A stretch of 38,396 nt of DNA. Origin: Candidatus Avitreponema avistercoris (lineage in GTDB: Bacteria; Spirochaetota; Spirochaetia; Treponematales; Treponemataceae). The notes beneath the pieces are model-generated. The model was not told the origin of the DNA. It searched no databases and worked only from the letters and a program-made list of their open reading frames with translations. A program made the translations under genes and the position numbers. Below are positions 18,962-28,077 of this stretch, one piece after another. Every line of letters begins with the position of its first letter. The first letter of the stretch is position 1. The stretch spans positions 1 to 38,396 of the forward strand of contig JADIMS010000029.1 of assembly GCA_017694555.1 (NCBI GenBank). Direction: 5' to 3'.

Positions 18962-19642
18962 TTATGCCTGCGCCCGGCTGCGCGCACGGCGGAGTCCGTC
19001 GCTTGCTTCCGGATAATCCGGACGCAACCGGAGCGCACGGTTGTAAGCATCCACCGCGCCGGAATGGTCACCGATTTCTTCCCGGACCGTACCCAGCCGG
19101 TACCACCACAAAGGAAGCGCCGGTTCATAAAAAACAGCCGCGGTATAAGCAAATTCCGCAAGATTATACCGGCGGGTCAGACGGTAAATTTCCGCCATAA
19201 AAAAATACGCGGTACTGACCCGTTCGCCGCGCGGCGCGGTATCCGTGTAGCTTTCCATATTCCGCAGTGAATCCCGGTAATTGTCCAGATAAAAATAAGC
19301 CTCCCCCATGGATTCCACAATCCGGGGATCGTTGCGGACAGCAAGCGCCCTTGTCCCGATATTTACGGCTTCCTGATGCCGGTTCAGGCGGACGAGCGAC
19401 CAGCAATAAATCGTATATGCGTCCATATTTCTGGCATTGGCGGCAAGATCCTGCTGGCAAATGGCAATCGCTTCCTGATATGAAGCGTTGGCCTCTGCTA
19501 TCCGGTTTCTTGCTTCCAGATCCCGTCCAATCCGGTACGAACGGAGCGCGTCAGGCCTTGCCTGCTCCTGGGCAAAAAGCGGAATCCCTGCCGACAAAAC
19601 AAATGCGGTCACAACCAAACCAAGCCAGGCTTTCTGTTTCAT
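18962..19642 (-). CDS. Secreted tetratricopeptide-repeat protein, unknown function
   Basis: The 226-residue protein has a signal peptide (about 1-24, ending LFA before QE) and then about five TPR units, for example the segments around EANASYQEAIAIC, RHQEAVNIGTRAL, RYNLAEFAYTAAVFYEP and HSGAVDAYNRALRLRPDYPEA. TPR proteins act as protein-binding scaffolds, here presumably in the periplasm. The ATG has GAGGG upstream. It sits between accA and plsC, but a terminator-like hairpin separates it from accA, so its expression may differ from the acc genes. I cannot assign a partner. Confidence 0.85.
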   Translation of the reverse strand: MKQKAWLGLVVTAFVLSAGIPLFAQEQARPDALRSYRIGRDLEARNRIAEANASYQEAIAICQQDLAANARNMDAYTIYCWSLVRLNRHQEAVNIGTRALAVRNDPRIVESMGEAYFYLDNYRDSLRNMESYTDTAPRGERVSTAYFFMAEIYRLTRRYNLAEFAYTAAVFYEPALPLWWYRLGTVREEIGDHSGAVDAYNRALRLRPDYPEASDGLRRARSRAQA

Positions 19643-19657
19643 TCTGCACCCTCTTTC

Positions 19658-19684
19658 AAAAACCGGCGGAAATCAACGCGCCGG
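19658..19684 (-). terminator. Intrinsic terminator or attenuator between accA and the TPR gene
   Basis: On the minus strand CCGGCG pairs with CGCCGG around a 10-base loop and is followed at once by five T. It begins 9 bases past the accA stop and ends just before the ribosome site of the TPR gene. The stem is short but all GC, so termination may be partial. Confidence 0.6.
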
Positions 19685-19692
19685 AAGCCTGC

Positions 19693-20652
19693 TCAATCTG
19701 CAGGATTCATAGAACTTTCGATACCGCCGTCGTCGTCGTAAAAAGCCCCCGACTCACGGATTTTTTTATTCCGGTATTTTACCAGAACTTCCGGATTCCG
19801 CCGGCACAAATCTTCCAAATCGGCAGCGATTCTCTTCCGGATTGCCGCAGCCGCAGCCGCAGGATCGCAATGCGCGCCGCCTTCCGGTTCCGGAATCACA
19901 CCGTTAATTACCTTCAGGTCAAGGACTTCCTGGCTGGTAATTTTCATCATGGCGGCGGCGTCACGCGCTCGGGAAGAATCGCGCAGCAAAATCGATGCAA
20001 AGCCTTCCGGACTGATAACGGAATAAATGGCGTTTTCCAGCATATAAATCTTGTCGCCCACGCCAATACCCAGTGCGCCGCCGGATCCGCCTTCTCCGAT
20101 GATGATGCAGATTACCGGCGTTTTCAGGCGGCTGAATTCCCGCAGATTCACTGCGATGGCTTCGCCGATACCGCGCTCTTCCGCAGCAAGCCCCGGATAA
20201 GCGCCCTGCGTATCGATAAACGTAACCACAGGACGGTGGAATTTTTCCGCCTGTTTGGCCAGGCGGAGCGCTTTCCGGTATCCTTCCGGATTCGACATAC
20301 CGCCGTTTCGGTCAATCGTTTCTTTCAGATTACGGCCTTTCTGATTGCCGATAACCGTAACCGCCATCCCGTTGATAAAGCCGATTCCGCCGATCATCGC
20401 AGGATCATCGCCAAAAAAACGGTCGCCGTGCAGTTCCGTAAAATCGTCAAAGATCAAATTCACATAATCCAACGTACGCGGACGGCCGCTGTTCCGGGCA
20501 ACTTCCACGCGCTCCCAAACTTCCGCCACAGCTTTTTCGCTGTTTTCAAATTTTTCGGTGATTTTCCCCAGTTCGTCCGTAATATCCAGACCGCTTTGTT
20601 TTGCCAGCGCCTGCAAAGACTCCAGCAACTCCTGCTGTTTGTCATTGATCAT
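19693..20652 (-). CDS. accA: Acetyl-CoA carboxylase carboxyltransferase alpha subunit
   Basis: The 319-residue protein has the alpha-subunit features: a helical N-terminus, RPRTLDYVNLIFDDFTELHGDR, the KGRNLKETIDRNGGMSNPEGYRKALRL segment and FIDTQGAYPGLAAEERG with GEGGSGGALGIGVGD. With AccD it moves the carboxyl group from biotin to acetyl-CoA, making malonyl-CoA. GGAGG precedes the ATG, which lies inside the accD 3' end (11-base overlap), so the two subunits are translationally coupled. Confidence 0.97.
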   Translation of the reverse strand: MINDKQQELLESLQALAKQSGLDITDELGKITEKFENSEKAVAEVWERVEVARNSGRPRTLDYVNLIFDDFTELHGDRFFGDDPAMIGGIGFINGMAVTVIGNQKGRNLKETIDRNGGMSNPEGYRKALRLAKQAEKFHRPVVTFIDTQGAYPGLAAEERGIGEAIAVNLREFSRLKTPVICIIIGEGGSGGALGIGVGDKIYMLENAIYSVISPEGFASILLRDSSRARDAAAMMKITSQEVLDLKVINGVIPEPEGGAHCDPAAAAAAIRKRIAADLEDLCRRNPEVLVKYRNKKIRESGAFYDDDGGIESSMNPAD

Positions 20653-21496
20653 GTTCGGCCTCCGTTTTTTTTCCTGCAGGCTCCCGGTGTTTCTTGAAAT
20701 TCAGCGTAATTTCACGCTTCACCGGATAAGACGGAACAGCCTGCATATGGGCATCAATCATGCGGATAAAAAATTCACGCTGTTCTTTGCGGGGAACAAT
20801 GCAGTCTACAAAACCTTTTTCCAGCTGGAATTCCGCCCGCTGGAATCCATCGGGAAGTTTTTGGCGGATTGTGCCTTCAATAACCCGCGGACCGGCAAAC
20901 CCAATCAGCGCGCCCGGCTCCGCACAAATCAAATCGCCCAGCATGGCGAAACTTGCCGTTACGCCGCCGGTAACCGGGTCGCAGAGCATTAAAAAAAGCG
21001 GAATCCCGGCCCGGTCCAGCTCAGCCGCAGCGCTGGAAGTTTTTGCCATCTGCATCAGGGAAAACAGGCCTTCCTGCATCCGCGCGCCGCCGGACGTGGC
21101 GTAAATAATCACCGGCAGCCCTTCCCCGGCTCCCAGCATCATAATGCGGGTAATTTTTTCCCCGACAACGGAGCCCATGGATCCGCCCATGAAAGCAAAA
21201 GACATAACCGCAACCAGAGCCGGCCGTTTCCCGATTGTACAATACCCGGTAATTACGGCATCCGACAAATTGGTTTTTTCCTGCGCGGCGGAAATTTTCT
21301 CTTCATAGCCTTCCATTTCGATGGGATTCGCACTGGTTAAATTTTTGTACAGCTCCGAGAACGAACCTTCATCAATCAGATAGGCCAGACGCTGCATCGG
21401 TTCCATGCGGAAATGTGCCCCGCAGGCAGGACAGACGTACAAATTTTTTTTCAGCGTTTCAGCGTCCAAGACCGCTTTACATTGCGTACATTCCAT
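20642..21496 (-). CDS. accD: Acetyl-CoA carboxylase carboxyltransferase beta subunit
   Basis: The N-terminal zinc finger CTQC...CPAC is present, then the carboxyltransferase core with SGGARMQEGLFSLMQMAKTS, CDPVTGGVTASFAMLGD and GFAGPRVIEGTIRQKLP. The product pairs with AccA. The track starts at 21511, but the ATG at 21496 has GGGGAG upstream and begins directly at the zinc finger (MECTQC), giving 284 residues. The gene follows accC after 14 bases and overlaps accA. Confidence 0.96.
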   Translation of the reverse strand: MECTQCKAVLDAETLKKNLYVCPACGAHFRMEPMQRLAYLIDEGSFSELYKNLTSANPIEMEGYEEKISAAQEKTNLSDAVITGYCTIGKRPALVAVMSFAFMGGSMGSVVGEKITRIMMLGAGEGLPVIIYATSGGARMQEGLFSLMQMAKTSSAAAELDRAGIPLFLMLCDPVTGGVTASFAMLGDLICAEPGALIGFAGPRVIEGTIRQKLPDGFQRAEFQLEKGFVDCIVPRKEQREFFIRMIDAHMQAVPSYPVKREITLNFKKHREPAGKKTEAEHDQ

Positions 21497-21510
21497 AAGA
21501 CTCCCCACCA

Positions 21511-22827
21511 TTATTGCTGAAACAATTCAGCGTACAACCCTGTTCCAAAGTGTCCCGACAAAAATTGCGGGGAAGACAGAATTGTTTTCTGCTCCCCGAT
21601 ATTCGTGGGGACTCCGTCAATTTTCAATTCATCCAGTGCACGCAGAAGGCGCTTCACAGCCCGTTCCCGCGTACTGTCCCAGGCAATCAATTTTGCAATC
21701 ATGGAATCATAAAACGGAAGCACGCTGTAGTCTGCATACACAAACGTATCGAACCGGATTCCGGGTCCGCCGGGAATATGCAGCGTTTTAATCTTTCCCG
21801 GCGCGCGGGCGTTGATTCTGGCTTCAACCGCCCAGCCGTTCAGCGCATGAACGCCGGGCTCTGCTTCCATAGGCAATCCCGCACAAACGCCGATTTGATC
21901 CCGGATAATGTCGGAAGATGTGACCATCTCGGAAACCGGATGTTCCACCTGCACGCGGGCATTCACTTCCATAAAGAAAAATTCATTTCCGGAAGCAAGG
22001 AATTCGATGGTACCCGCGCCCCGGTATTTTAAGGCAGAAAAAAGCGAAACGGCGCCCGCGCACATTTTTTCACGCATTTCCGGCGAAACGCCCGGCGACG
22101 GGCTTTCTTCAATCAATTTTTGGTGGTTTTTCTGCGTGGAACAATCCCGTTCCCCCAGAACGGCAACTCCGCCTTTCCCGTCGCCCAGAACCTGCAGTTC
22201 CACATGGCGGGGATTTACCAGATATTTTTCGATGTAAACCGTGCCGTCCGCAAAATTCGCCTGCGCCTCGGAAGAAGCAATCTTCAGGTTTTCCGCCAGA
22301 TCCTTCTCCTCATACACAATCCGCATACCTTTTCCGCCGCCGCCGGAAGCCGCCTTGATGATAACCGGATATCCGCAGCGGGCCGCAATTTTTTTCGCTT
22401 CGGCTTCGGAAGAAACGGCGCCGTCTGATCCCGGCGTGACCGGAAGCCCGTGCGCAACCGCCGTTGCGCGCGCCTGCACCTTATCGCCCAAAAGACGGAT
22501 AGTTTCCGGTTCCGGACCAATCCAGATTAAGCCTGCTTTCTGAACTTTTTCTGCAAAGGCGGCATTCTCGGACAAAAAGCCGACGCCCGGATGCACGGCG
22601 TCGCATTTTGTCCCCAGCGCCACCGTAACACAGGCGTCCGCATTCAAATAGCTTTTTGCTGAAGGCGGCGCACCGATGCAAACCGCCTCATCAGCCATTT
22701 TTACATGCAGGTTTTCTTTGTCCGCCGTGGAATACACCGCCACTGTCCGGATTCCGAGTTCCCGGCAAGCCCGGATAATCCGTACCGCGATTTCCCCGCG
22801 GTTGGCAATCAGCAAACGTTTAATCAT
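21511..22827 (-). CDS. accC: Biotin carboxylase subunit of acetyl-CoA carboxylase
   Basis: The 438-residue protein opens with LLIANRGEIAVRIIRACRELGI and carries the ATP-grasp features ASGGGGKGMRIV, ERDCSTQKNHQKLIEE and FFMEVNARVQVEHPVSEM. It carboxylates the biotin on AccB using ATP and bicarbonate. The ATG overlaps the accB stop as ATGA, the usual tight accBC coupling. Length is normal for AccC. Confidence 0.98.
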   Translation of the reverse strand: MIKRLLIANRGEIAVRIIRACRELGIRTVAVYSTADKENLHVKMADEAVCIGAPPSAKSYLNADACVTVALGTKCDAVHPGVGFLSENAAFAEKVQKAGLIWIGPEPETIRLLGDKVQARATAVAHGLPVTPGSDGAVSSEAEAKKIAARCGYPVIIKAASGGGGKGMRIVYEEKDLAENLKIASSEAQANFADGTVYIEKYLVNPRHVELQVLGDGKGGVAVLGERDCSTQKNHQKLIEESPSPGVSPEMREKMCAGAVSLFSALKYRGAGTIEFLASGNEFFFMEVNARVQVEHPVSEMVTSSDIIRDQIGVCAGLPMEAEPGVHALNGWAVEARINARAPGKIKTLHIPGGPGIRFDTFVYADYSVLPFYDSMIAKLIAWDSTRERAVKRLLRALDELKIDGVPTNIGEQKTILSSPQFLSGHFGTGLYAELFQQ

Positions 22828-23336
22828 CAGTTTTTCCGGACCAAAAACAGCGGCTGGTCAAATTCAACCAGATCCCCGTTTTGCACAAGGATTTTTTCTA
22901 CCGTGCAGTCAAATTCACTTTCCAGCGTATTCATCATTTTCATCGCTTCCAAAATGCAAAGCGGATCGCCTTTTTTTACGGATTTTCCTTCTTCCACATA
23001 GACAGGAGCATCCGGTGACGGCGCGCGGTAGAACGTTCCGACAATCGGGCTTTTTACCGGTACAAGATCCGCAGAAGAAGCGGCTGGCTCCGTATTGTCC
23101 GGGGTTTTGTCCGGTGCAGGAGCCGGCGCCGGTTTTTCCATTACCGGAGCAGGCGCCGGTCCGCCTCTTTCCGCAGGCGCAACGGGAGCCGGATGCGGAA
23201 CAGGCGGATGCGCCGCCGGACCGCAGGCTTCTTTTTTCTTCAGGACCAAAGACTCTCCGGCCTGATGCCATTCCAACGAAACGATGGAACTTCCATTCAG
23301 CTTGTCAATCAAAGAAAGAATAAAACTCTCGTTCAT
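22827..23336 (-). CDS. accB: Biotin carboxyl carrier protein of acetyl-CoA carboxylase
   Basis: The 169-residue protein has an N-terminal helical domain, a long Pro-Ala-rich flexible linker (about 42-88) and a biotinyl domain with the biotinylation motif EAMKMMN near residue 135. SPIVGTFYRAPSP marks the start of the biotinyl domain. It carries the carboxyl group between AccC and AccAD. GAGGAA lies upstream of the ATG. It follows fabV after 30 bases. Confidence 0.97.
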   Translation of the reverse strand: MNESFILSLIDKLNGSSIVSLEWHQAGESLVLKKKEACGPAAHPPVPHPAPVAPAERGGPAPAPVMEKPAPAPAPDKTPDNTEPAASSADLVPVKSPIVGTFYRAPSPDAPVYVEEGKSVKKGDPLCILEAMKMMNTLESEFDCTVEKILVQNGDLVEFDQPLFLVRKN

Positions 23337-23366
23337 TTCGGTTCCTCACAAATGCAAAATATCCGT

Positions 23367-24551
23367 TCACAACGTGTCCAGCCGGGGCACGTCTTTTTCG
23401 TAATCCACACCGGCAATATCGAAACCGCTTGTTGCAAGAAAATCGTGCTTATAACCGGCAAGATCTGCAAGCTCCGCAATATTTTCCGCAGTGACTTTCG
23501 GCATAATTTCCGAAACTTCCGCCTGTACTTCAGGATCCATTTCCCAGTCGTCGATGCGGATCCGGTTTTCTTCATCTACCGGAATGGCGCCGCCGGTATA
23601 CAGGCGTTCCGCAAACAGCCGGTTCATCTGTTCGATGCAGCCTTCATGCGTGCCGCGCCGTTTCATCACCTTAAACAAAACCGAAAGATACAGCGGGATA
23701 ATCGGAATAACCGCGCTGGCCCGTGTAATCAGACCTTTGTTCACGGAAACATAGGCAGAACCGCGGTACGCCGCCATTTTCTGATTCAGTTCTGCGGCTG
23801 TTTTTTCCAAATGCTCTTTCGCGCGGCCGATGGTTCCGCGGCGGTAAATAGCCTGCGAAACTTCCGGGCCGACGTAAGAATACGCGACGGTAATCACACC
23901 GTCCGCCAGAACGCCGCCGTCCGCCAAATGCGAAATCCAGCGGGCCCAGTCCTCCCCGCCCATAACTTTCACGGTCTGGGCGATTTCGTCTTCCGTTGCA
24001 GGTTCGGCGGAAATTTCTTTTATGTCGCCGGTCATCGGGTCAAAGGTTTTGCCGGAAAACGGCGCGCCAACCGGTTTGATGACGGACTTATACATCACGC
24101 CGGAATCCGGGTCGGTCCGGACCGGGCTGGCCAGACTGTAAACTACAAGATCAAAGCGGATGCCCCGCGCGCGGGCCGCTTCTACAATTTCCGTCTTTAC
24201 CGCATCCGAAAATGCATCCCCGTTGAAGGTAAGCGCCGTCAGGCCTTCCGCTGCCGCAGCCTGATCAAAAGCCAGATTGTTGTACCAGCCCGGCGTCCCG
24301 CCTTTTGTTTCCGTACCGGCTTTTTCCAAGGAAACGCCGAACGTTGCGGCGCCGTAACCGAAAGCAGCCACAATCCGGCTGGCAAGTCCGTACCCGCCGG
24401 AACAGCCCAGCACCAGCACATTTTTTGGGGAAGAGGAAGCGGAATGTTTCTGCGCTTTCACATATGCAATTTGATCCTGCACGGATTTTGCACATCCGGC
24501 GGGATGCGCATTCAGACAAATATTGCTTCTTACCATCGGTTTTATTATCAT
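23367..24551 (-). CDS. fabV: Trans-2-enoyl-ACP/CoA reductase, FabV/TER family
   Basis: The 394-residue protein is a long-form NADH-dependent enoyl reductase. Family marks are PMVRSNICLNAHPAGC at the start, VLGCSGGYGLASRI for NAD binding and the catalytic Tyr-(8 residues)-Lys pair in IYRRGTIGRAK. It performs the last reduction of each elongation round. The same family includes the TER enzyme known from Treponema denticola, which supports the spirochaete assignment. Its place between fabZ and accB makes fatty acid synthesis the likely role. FabV enzymes are generally insensitive to triclosan. AAGGAGAGGG precedes the ATG. Confidence 0.96.
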   Translation of the reverse strand: MIIKPMVRSNICLNAHPAGCAKSVQDQIAYVKAQKHSASSSPKNVLVLGCSGGYGLASRIVAAFGYGAATFGVSLEKAGTETKGGTPGWYNNLAFDQAAAAEGLTALTFNGDAFSDAVKTEIVEAARARGIRFDLVVYSLASPVRTDPDSGVMYKSVIKPVGAPFSGKTFDPMTGDIKEISAEPATEDEIAQTVKVMGGEDWARWISHLADGGVLADGVITVAYSYVGPEVSQAIYRRGTIGRAKEHLEKTAAELNQKMAAYRGSAYVSVNKGLITRASAVIPIIPLYLSVLFKVMKRRGTHEGCIEQMNRLFAERLYTGGAIPVDEENRIRIDDWEMDPEVQAEVSEIMPKVTAENIAELADLAGYKHDFLATSGFDIAGVDYEKDVPRLDTL

Positions 24552-24591
24552 AATTCCCTCTCCTTATCATCCAAACCGGATCACGCCGGAT

Positions 24592-25014
24592 TTACTTTCC
24601 CACAAGACACATCCACTCCGCTTCCGCTGCAATTTCATCACCGACATACGCCACGCCGGACTGTTTAATCATCCGGGGAGAAACCCGCAGGTTTTTTACT
24701 TCCACACGGACGGTATCGCCGGGCCGGACCTGGCGGCGGAATTTCACCTTGTCTACAGTTCCCAAAAAGAACAAAGAACCTTCCGGGAATACCTTTTGCG
24801 AGCTGAGCGCCGCGCCGCCGCACTGCGCCATCGTTTCAATCAGGATGACGCCGGGTACGACGGGATATTCCGGAAAATGCCCTTTGAAAAAGAAATCATT
24901 ATCGGTAAATGTACGCAGCGAAACACTTCCGTTTTCATCGGCACTGACAATTTCATCCACAAACAAAAAGGGTTCTCTGTGTGGAAGCAGATCTTTCACA
25001 TTTTTCAGCCCCAT
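24592..25014 (-). CDS. fabZ: 3-hydroxyacyl-ACP dehydratase
   Basis: The 140-residue hot-dog-fold protein has the active-site helix region KGHFPEYPVVPGVILIETMAQCGG, containing the catalytic His and Glu of FabZ. LLPHREPFLFVDEI is the N-terminal family motif. It dehydrates 3-hydroxyacyl-ACP to trans-2-enoyl-ACP. GGGAGA precedes the ATG. It lies 30 bases past fabF and about 40 bases before fabV. Confidence 0.97.
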   Translation of the reverse strand: MGLKNVKDLLPHREPFLFVDEIVSADENGSVSLRTFTDNDFFFKGHFPEYPVVPGVILIETMAQCGGAALSSQKVFPEGSLFFLGTVDKVKFRRQVRPGDTVRVEVKNLRVSPRMIKQSGVAYVGDEIAAEAEWMCLVGK

Positions 25015-25044
25015 AACTTCTCCCGTATCCGCGGAACCAGCCGC

Positions 25045-26301
25045 TCAAACCTTGCGGAAAACCACTACGCCGTTGTGCCCGCCGAAACCGAGGGAACCGG
25101 ACATCGCGCAGGAAATCCCCCCTTCTGCGGAAACGTCTATACCGTGGTTCGGGACGTAATCCAAATCGCACCCGGCTTCCAGATCCGGATTTTCCAGGTT
25201 GATTGTGGGCGGATAGAAACCATCCTGAATGGCTTTTACGCAAAAAAGCGCTTCAATGGCGCCTGCGGCGCCCAGGCAATGCCCGGTCATGCTTTTGGTG
25301 GAAGAGATTTTCATCTTGTACGCATGATCCCCAAAGGCTTTTTTGACCATCGCCGTTTCAGACGGATCGTTGATCGGCGTAGAAGTCCCGTGCGCATTGT
25401 AATACTGCACATCTTCGGGACGGATTCCGGCATCTGCAATTGCATTCGTAATTGCCAGCGCGCCGCCGTCTCCGGACGGATCCGGGCTGGTAATGTGATA
25501 GGCATCCGAGGAGCCGCCGTATCCGGCAAACTCGGCATAAATCCGCGCGCCCCTGGCTTTTGCATGTTCGTATTCTTCCAGCACGAGAATTGCAGAACCT
25601 TCACCCATGACAAAACCTTCACGCCGCTTGTCAAACGGACGGCTGGCTTTTTCCGGCTCGTCATTGAATGATGTAGCCAGGGTTTTCAATACCTGAAAAC
25701 AGCCGATTCCGTAACCGGTAATTGTAGCTTCAGTACCGCCGGCAAGACAGATATCCAGACGTCCGTGCCGGATTTGATCCAACGCAAGACCCAGCGCGTC
25801 CGTACCGGAAGAACAGGCTGTTGCCAGCGAGAGCGCCGTACCGTGCAATCCCAGCAGCATACTGATATTGCCCGGCGCTTCATTCGGAATCAGCATCGGA
25901 ATGCTGAGCGGAGGAATACGGGCGTTTCCGGCGTCAAAATATTTTTTAATCGAAGATTCAATAACTTCAAAACCGCCGATTCCGTTGCCCAGCAAAACAC
26001 CGGCACGGTTCACGTCCATGTTGTCTTTATTCAGTCCGGCATCCGCCATCGCCTGCACAGCGGCCGCAACGGCAAACTGGGTATAGCGGCCCATTTTCCG
26101 GGCTTCCTTCCGGTCAATCCAGCGGCTTGCTTCAAAGCCTTTGACTTCCCCGGCGATTTTGCATTCATAATCCGACGTATCAAAAGCGGTAATTTTGCCG
26201 ATCCCGCTTTTTCCTTCCCGGACTGCCTGCCAGGTTTCCTCTACGGTATTTCCCAACGGCGTCACCGCGCCCAGTCCTGTAACTACAACCTTTCTGCTCA
26301 T
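25045..26301 (-). CDS. fabF: 3-oxoacyl-ACP synthase II
   Basis: The 418-residue condensing enzyme has the Cys-His-His triad: ATACSSGTDALG, YYNAHGTSTPINDPSE and KSMTGHCLGAAGA. It extends acyl-ACP with malonyl-ACP. KVVVTGLGAVTPLGN at the start is typical. GGAG precedes the ATG. No FabB or second elongating synthase is in the window, so FabF may carry all elongation rounds. Confidence 0.98.
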   Translation of the reverse strand: MSRKVVVTGLGAVTPLGNTVEETWQAVREGKSGIGKITAFDTSDYECKIAGEVKGFEASRWIDRKEARKMGRYTQFAVAAAVQAMADAGLNKDNMDVNRAGVLLGNGIGGFEVIESSIKKYFDAGNARIPPLSIPMLIPNEAPGNISMLLGLHGTALSLATACSSGTDALGLALDQIRHGRLDICLAGGTEATITGYGIGCFQVLKTLATSFNDEPEKASRPFDKRREGFVMGEGSAILVLEEYEHAKARGARIYAEFAGYGGSSDAYHITSPDPSGDGGALAITNAIADAGIRPEDVQYYNAHGTSTPINDPSETAMVKKAFGDHAYKMKISSTKSMTGHCLGAAGAIEALFCVKAIQDGFYPPTINLENPDLEAGCDLDYVPNHGIDVSAEGGISCAMSGSLGFGGHNGVVVFRKV

Positions 26302-26335
26302 TCTTTACTCCTGCTTTCCACGAATGTACCTGAAC

Positions 26336-27079
26336 TCAGGCTCCCATGCCGCCGTCCACGCCAATCACCTGTGCAGTGACGTACGAAGATAAATCCGAGG
26401 CAAGAAACACCACGACATCCGCAACATCGGTTACCGTTCCGGCGCGGTGCATCGGAATTCCTTTCAGCCACTCATTCCGGGCGGCTTCGTTGATGGCTTT
26501 CGTCATATCGGTTTCGATAAATCCCGGCGCAACGGCGTTGACCCGCACGTTCCGGCTTCCGATTTCCTTTGCCAGACTTTTGGTCAATCCGATTAACCCG
26601 GCTTTACTGGCAGCATAATTTGCCTGACCGCCCTGTCCGTGCAAACCGACCACGCTCGACATATTGATGATAGATCCGGCGCGTTTTTTTATCATATCGG
26701 CCGCAACAATCTGTGAAACCAGAAAAACGCCTGTCAAATTCACCGCAAGCACGGAATCCCAGTCTTCTTTTTTCATCCGGAAAAACAAACCGTCCCGCGT
26801 AATACCGGCGTTATTCACCAGCACGTCAAAACCGGCGGACTCTTCCAGCGCCTGTTTTACCACGGCAGAAAGCTGCTCCGCATTTCCGGCATCCGCGCAA
26901 ATTTCATGAAACGCCGAACCGTTCTCTGACGCTACCTTTTCCAGCTCTTCGCGGGCGGCGGAAGGTTTGGAGCACAGCCCCCAGACTTCCGCGCCTTCCG
27001 CCAGAAAGCGGCAGACAATTTCTTTCCCGATGCCGCGGGAAGAACCGGTTACCAGCGCTTTTTTTCCTTTCAGTAACAT
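26336..27079 (-). CDS. fabG: 3-oxoacyl-ACP reductase
   Basis: The 247-residue short-chain dehydrogenase has the NADP motif TGSSRGIGKE, NNAG, the catalytic Ser in INMSSVVG and the Tyr-x3-Lys in YAASKAG. It reduces 3-oxoacyl-ACP. The track starts 10 codons too early. The ATG at 27079 has a perfect GGAGG site and begins MLLKGKKALVTG. It ends 34 bases before fabF. There is no acpP between fabG and fabF, where many bacteria keep it. Confidence 0.97.
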   Translation of the reverse strand: MLLKGKKALVTGSSRGIGKEIVCRFLAEGAEVWGLCSKPSAAREELEKVASENGSAFHEICADAGNAEQLSAVVKQALEESAGFDVLVNNAGITRDGLFFRMKKEDWDSVLAVNLTGVFLVSQIVAADMIKKRAGSIINMSSVVGLHGQGGQANYAASKAGLIGLTKSLAKEIGSRNVRVNAVAPGFIETDMTKAINEAARNEWLKGIPMHRAGTVTDVADVVVFLASDLSSYVTAQVIGVDGGMGA

Positions 27080-27120
27080 AAAATCCTCCGAAACGGAAAC
27101 AAATCCCAAAACTGCGTAAA

Positions 27121-28077
27121 TTACAGCGCAGTAATATTTTCAAACGAACAGCAGGGCGAAACCGGATGCTCTGCGCCGAATTCGGTGTCTTTCCACAAAC
27201 CGGCAAGAACCTTTCCCGGCCCCGGCTCCAGAAAACGCCACGTACTGCCGGCGTCCGCAGCCGCAAATTCCGCGAGCGCCTTTTCTTCGCTGGTCCACAA
27301 AACGCTTTGCACCAGATGCCGGACGGCGGACGCTTTGGCTTCTGCCCCGGAAGCCACCTGTTTTCCGCTCACATTGGAAAAAAGCGCGGCAACCGGATCG
27401 CGGAATTCCACGTCCGCAATAACCTGCTCAAATGCGTCGGCCGCTTCCTGCATCAGCGGGGAATGGAACGGCCCGGCAACTGCCAGACGCACCACCCGCC
27501 GTGCTCCGGCTTCTTTGAATGCCGCCTCTACGGCGTCCAACCCGTCCGCCGTACCGGAAACCACGGTCTGCCGGACGCTATTCATGTTGGCGGCAAACAC
27601 GCCGTCAATATCCGCGCATATGCGCAGTACGGTTTCCGGCGGCAGTCCGATTACCGCCGCCATTCCCGGCACACGGCCGGCAGAACGGGCCGCAATGCTG
27701 TCGCATACACGCTGCATAATTTCACCGCGCTGTTTTACCACCCGCACGGTATCCGCAAACGAAAGTACGCCGCTGACGCACAGCGCAGGAAACTCGCCGA
27801 GACTGAATCCGGCGCAAGCGGAAGGCTCAATCCCCTTTTCTTTCAGCACAGCCGCCACAGTCAGCGAAACGGCTGTGATGGCCAGCTGGCTGCGGTCGCT
27901 GCGGGAGAGAACATCCGCAGGAGAATCCCGGAGCAAAGCAAGGACGTCTTCGCCTGCAATTTCCGAAACCGTATCCAGGCATTCTTTAGCGGCCGGCGAT
28001 GCCTCATACAAATCCACACCCATACCGGGAAACTGCGCGCCCTGCCCGGGAAACAAAAAAGCGTATTTGGTCACCAT
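27121..28077 (-). CDS. fabD: Malonyl-CoA:ACP transacylase
   Basis: The 318-residue protein has FLFPGQGAQFPGMG at the start, the nucleophile motif GFSLGEFPAL and the catalytic His in AGPFHSPLM. It loads malonate from CoA to acyl carrier protein. The start lies in the end of fabH (7-base overlap) with GGAGGGGG upstream, so it is coupled to fabH. Confidence 0.97.
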   Translation of the reverse strand: MVTKYAFLFPGQGAQFPGMGVDLYEASPAAKECLDTVSEIAGEDVLALLRDSPADVLSRSDRSQLAITAVSLTVAAVLKEKGIEPSACAGFSLGEFPALCVSGVLSFADTVRVVKQRGEIMQRVCDSIAARSAGRVPGMAAVIGLPPETVLRICADIDGVFAANMNSVRQTVVSGTADGLDAVEAAFKEAGARRVVRLAVAGPFHSPLMQEAADAFEQVIADVEFRDPVAALFSNVSGKQVASGAEAKASAVRHLVQSVLWTSEEKALAEFAAADAGSTWRFLEPGPGKVLAGLWKDTEFGAEHPVSPCCSFENITAL

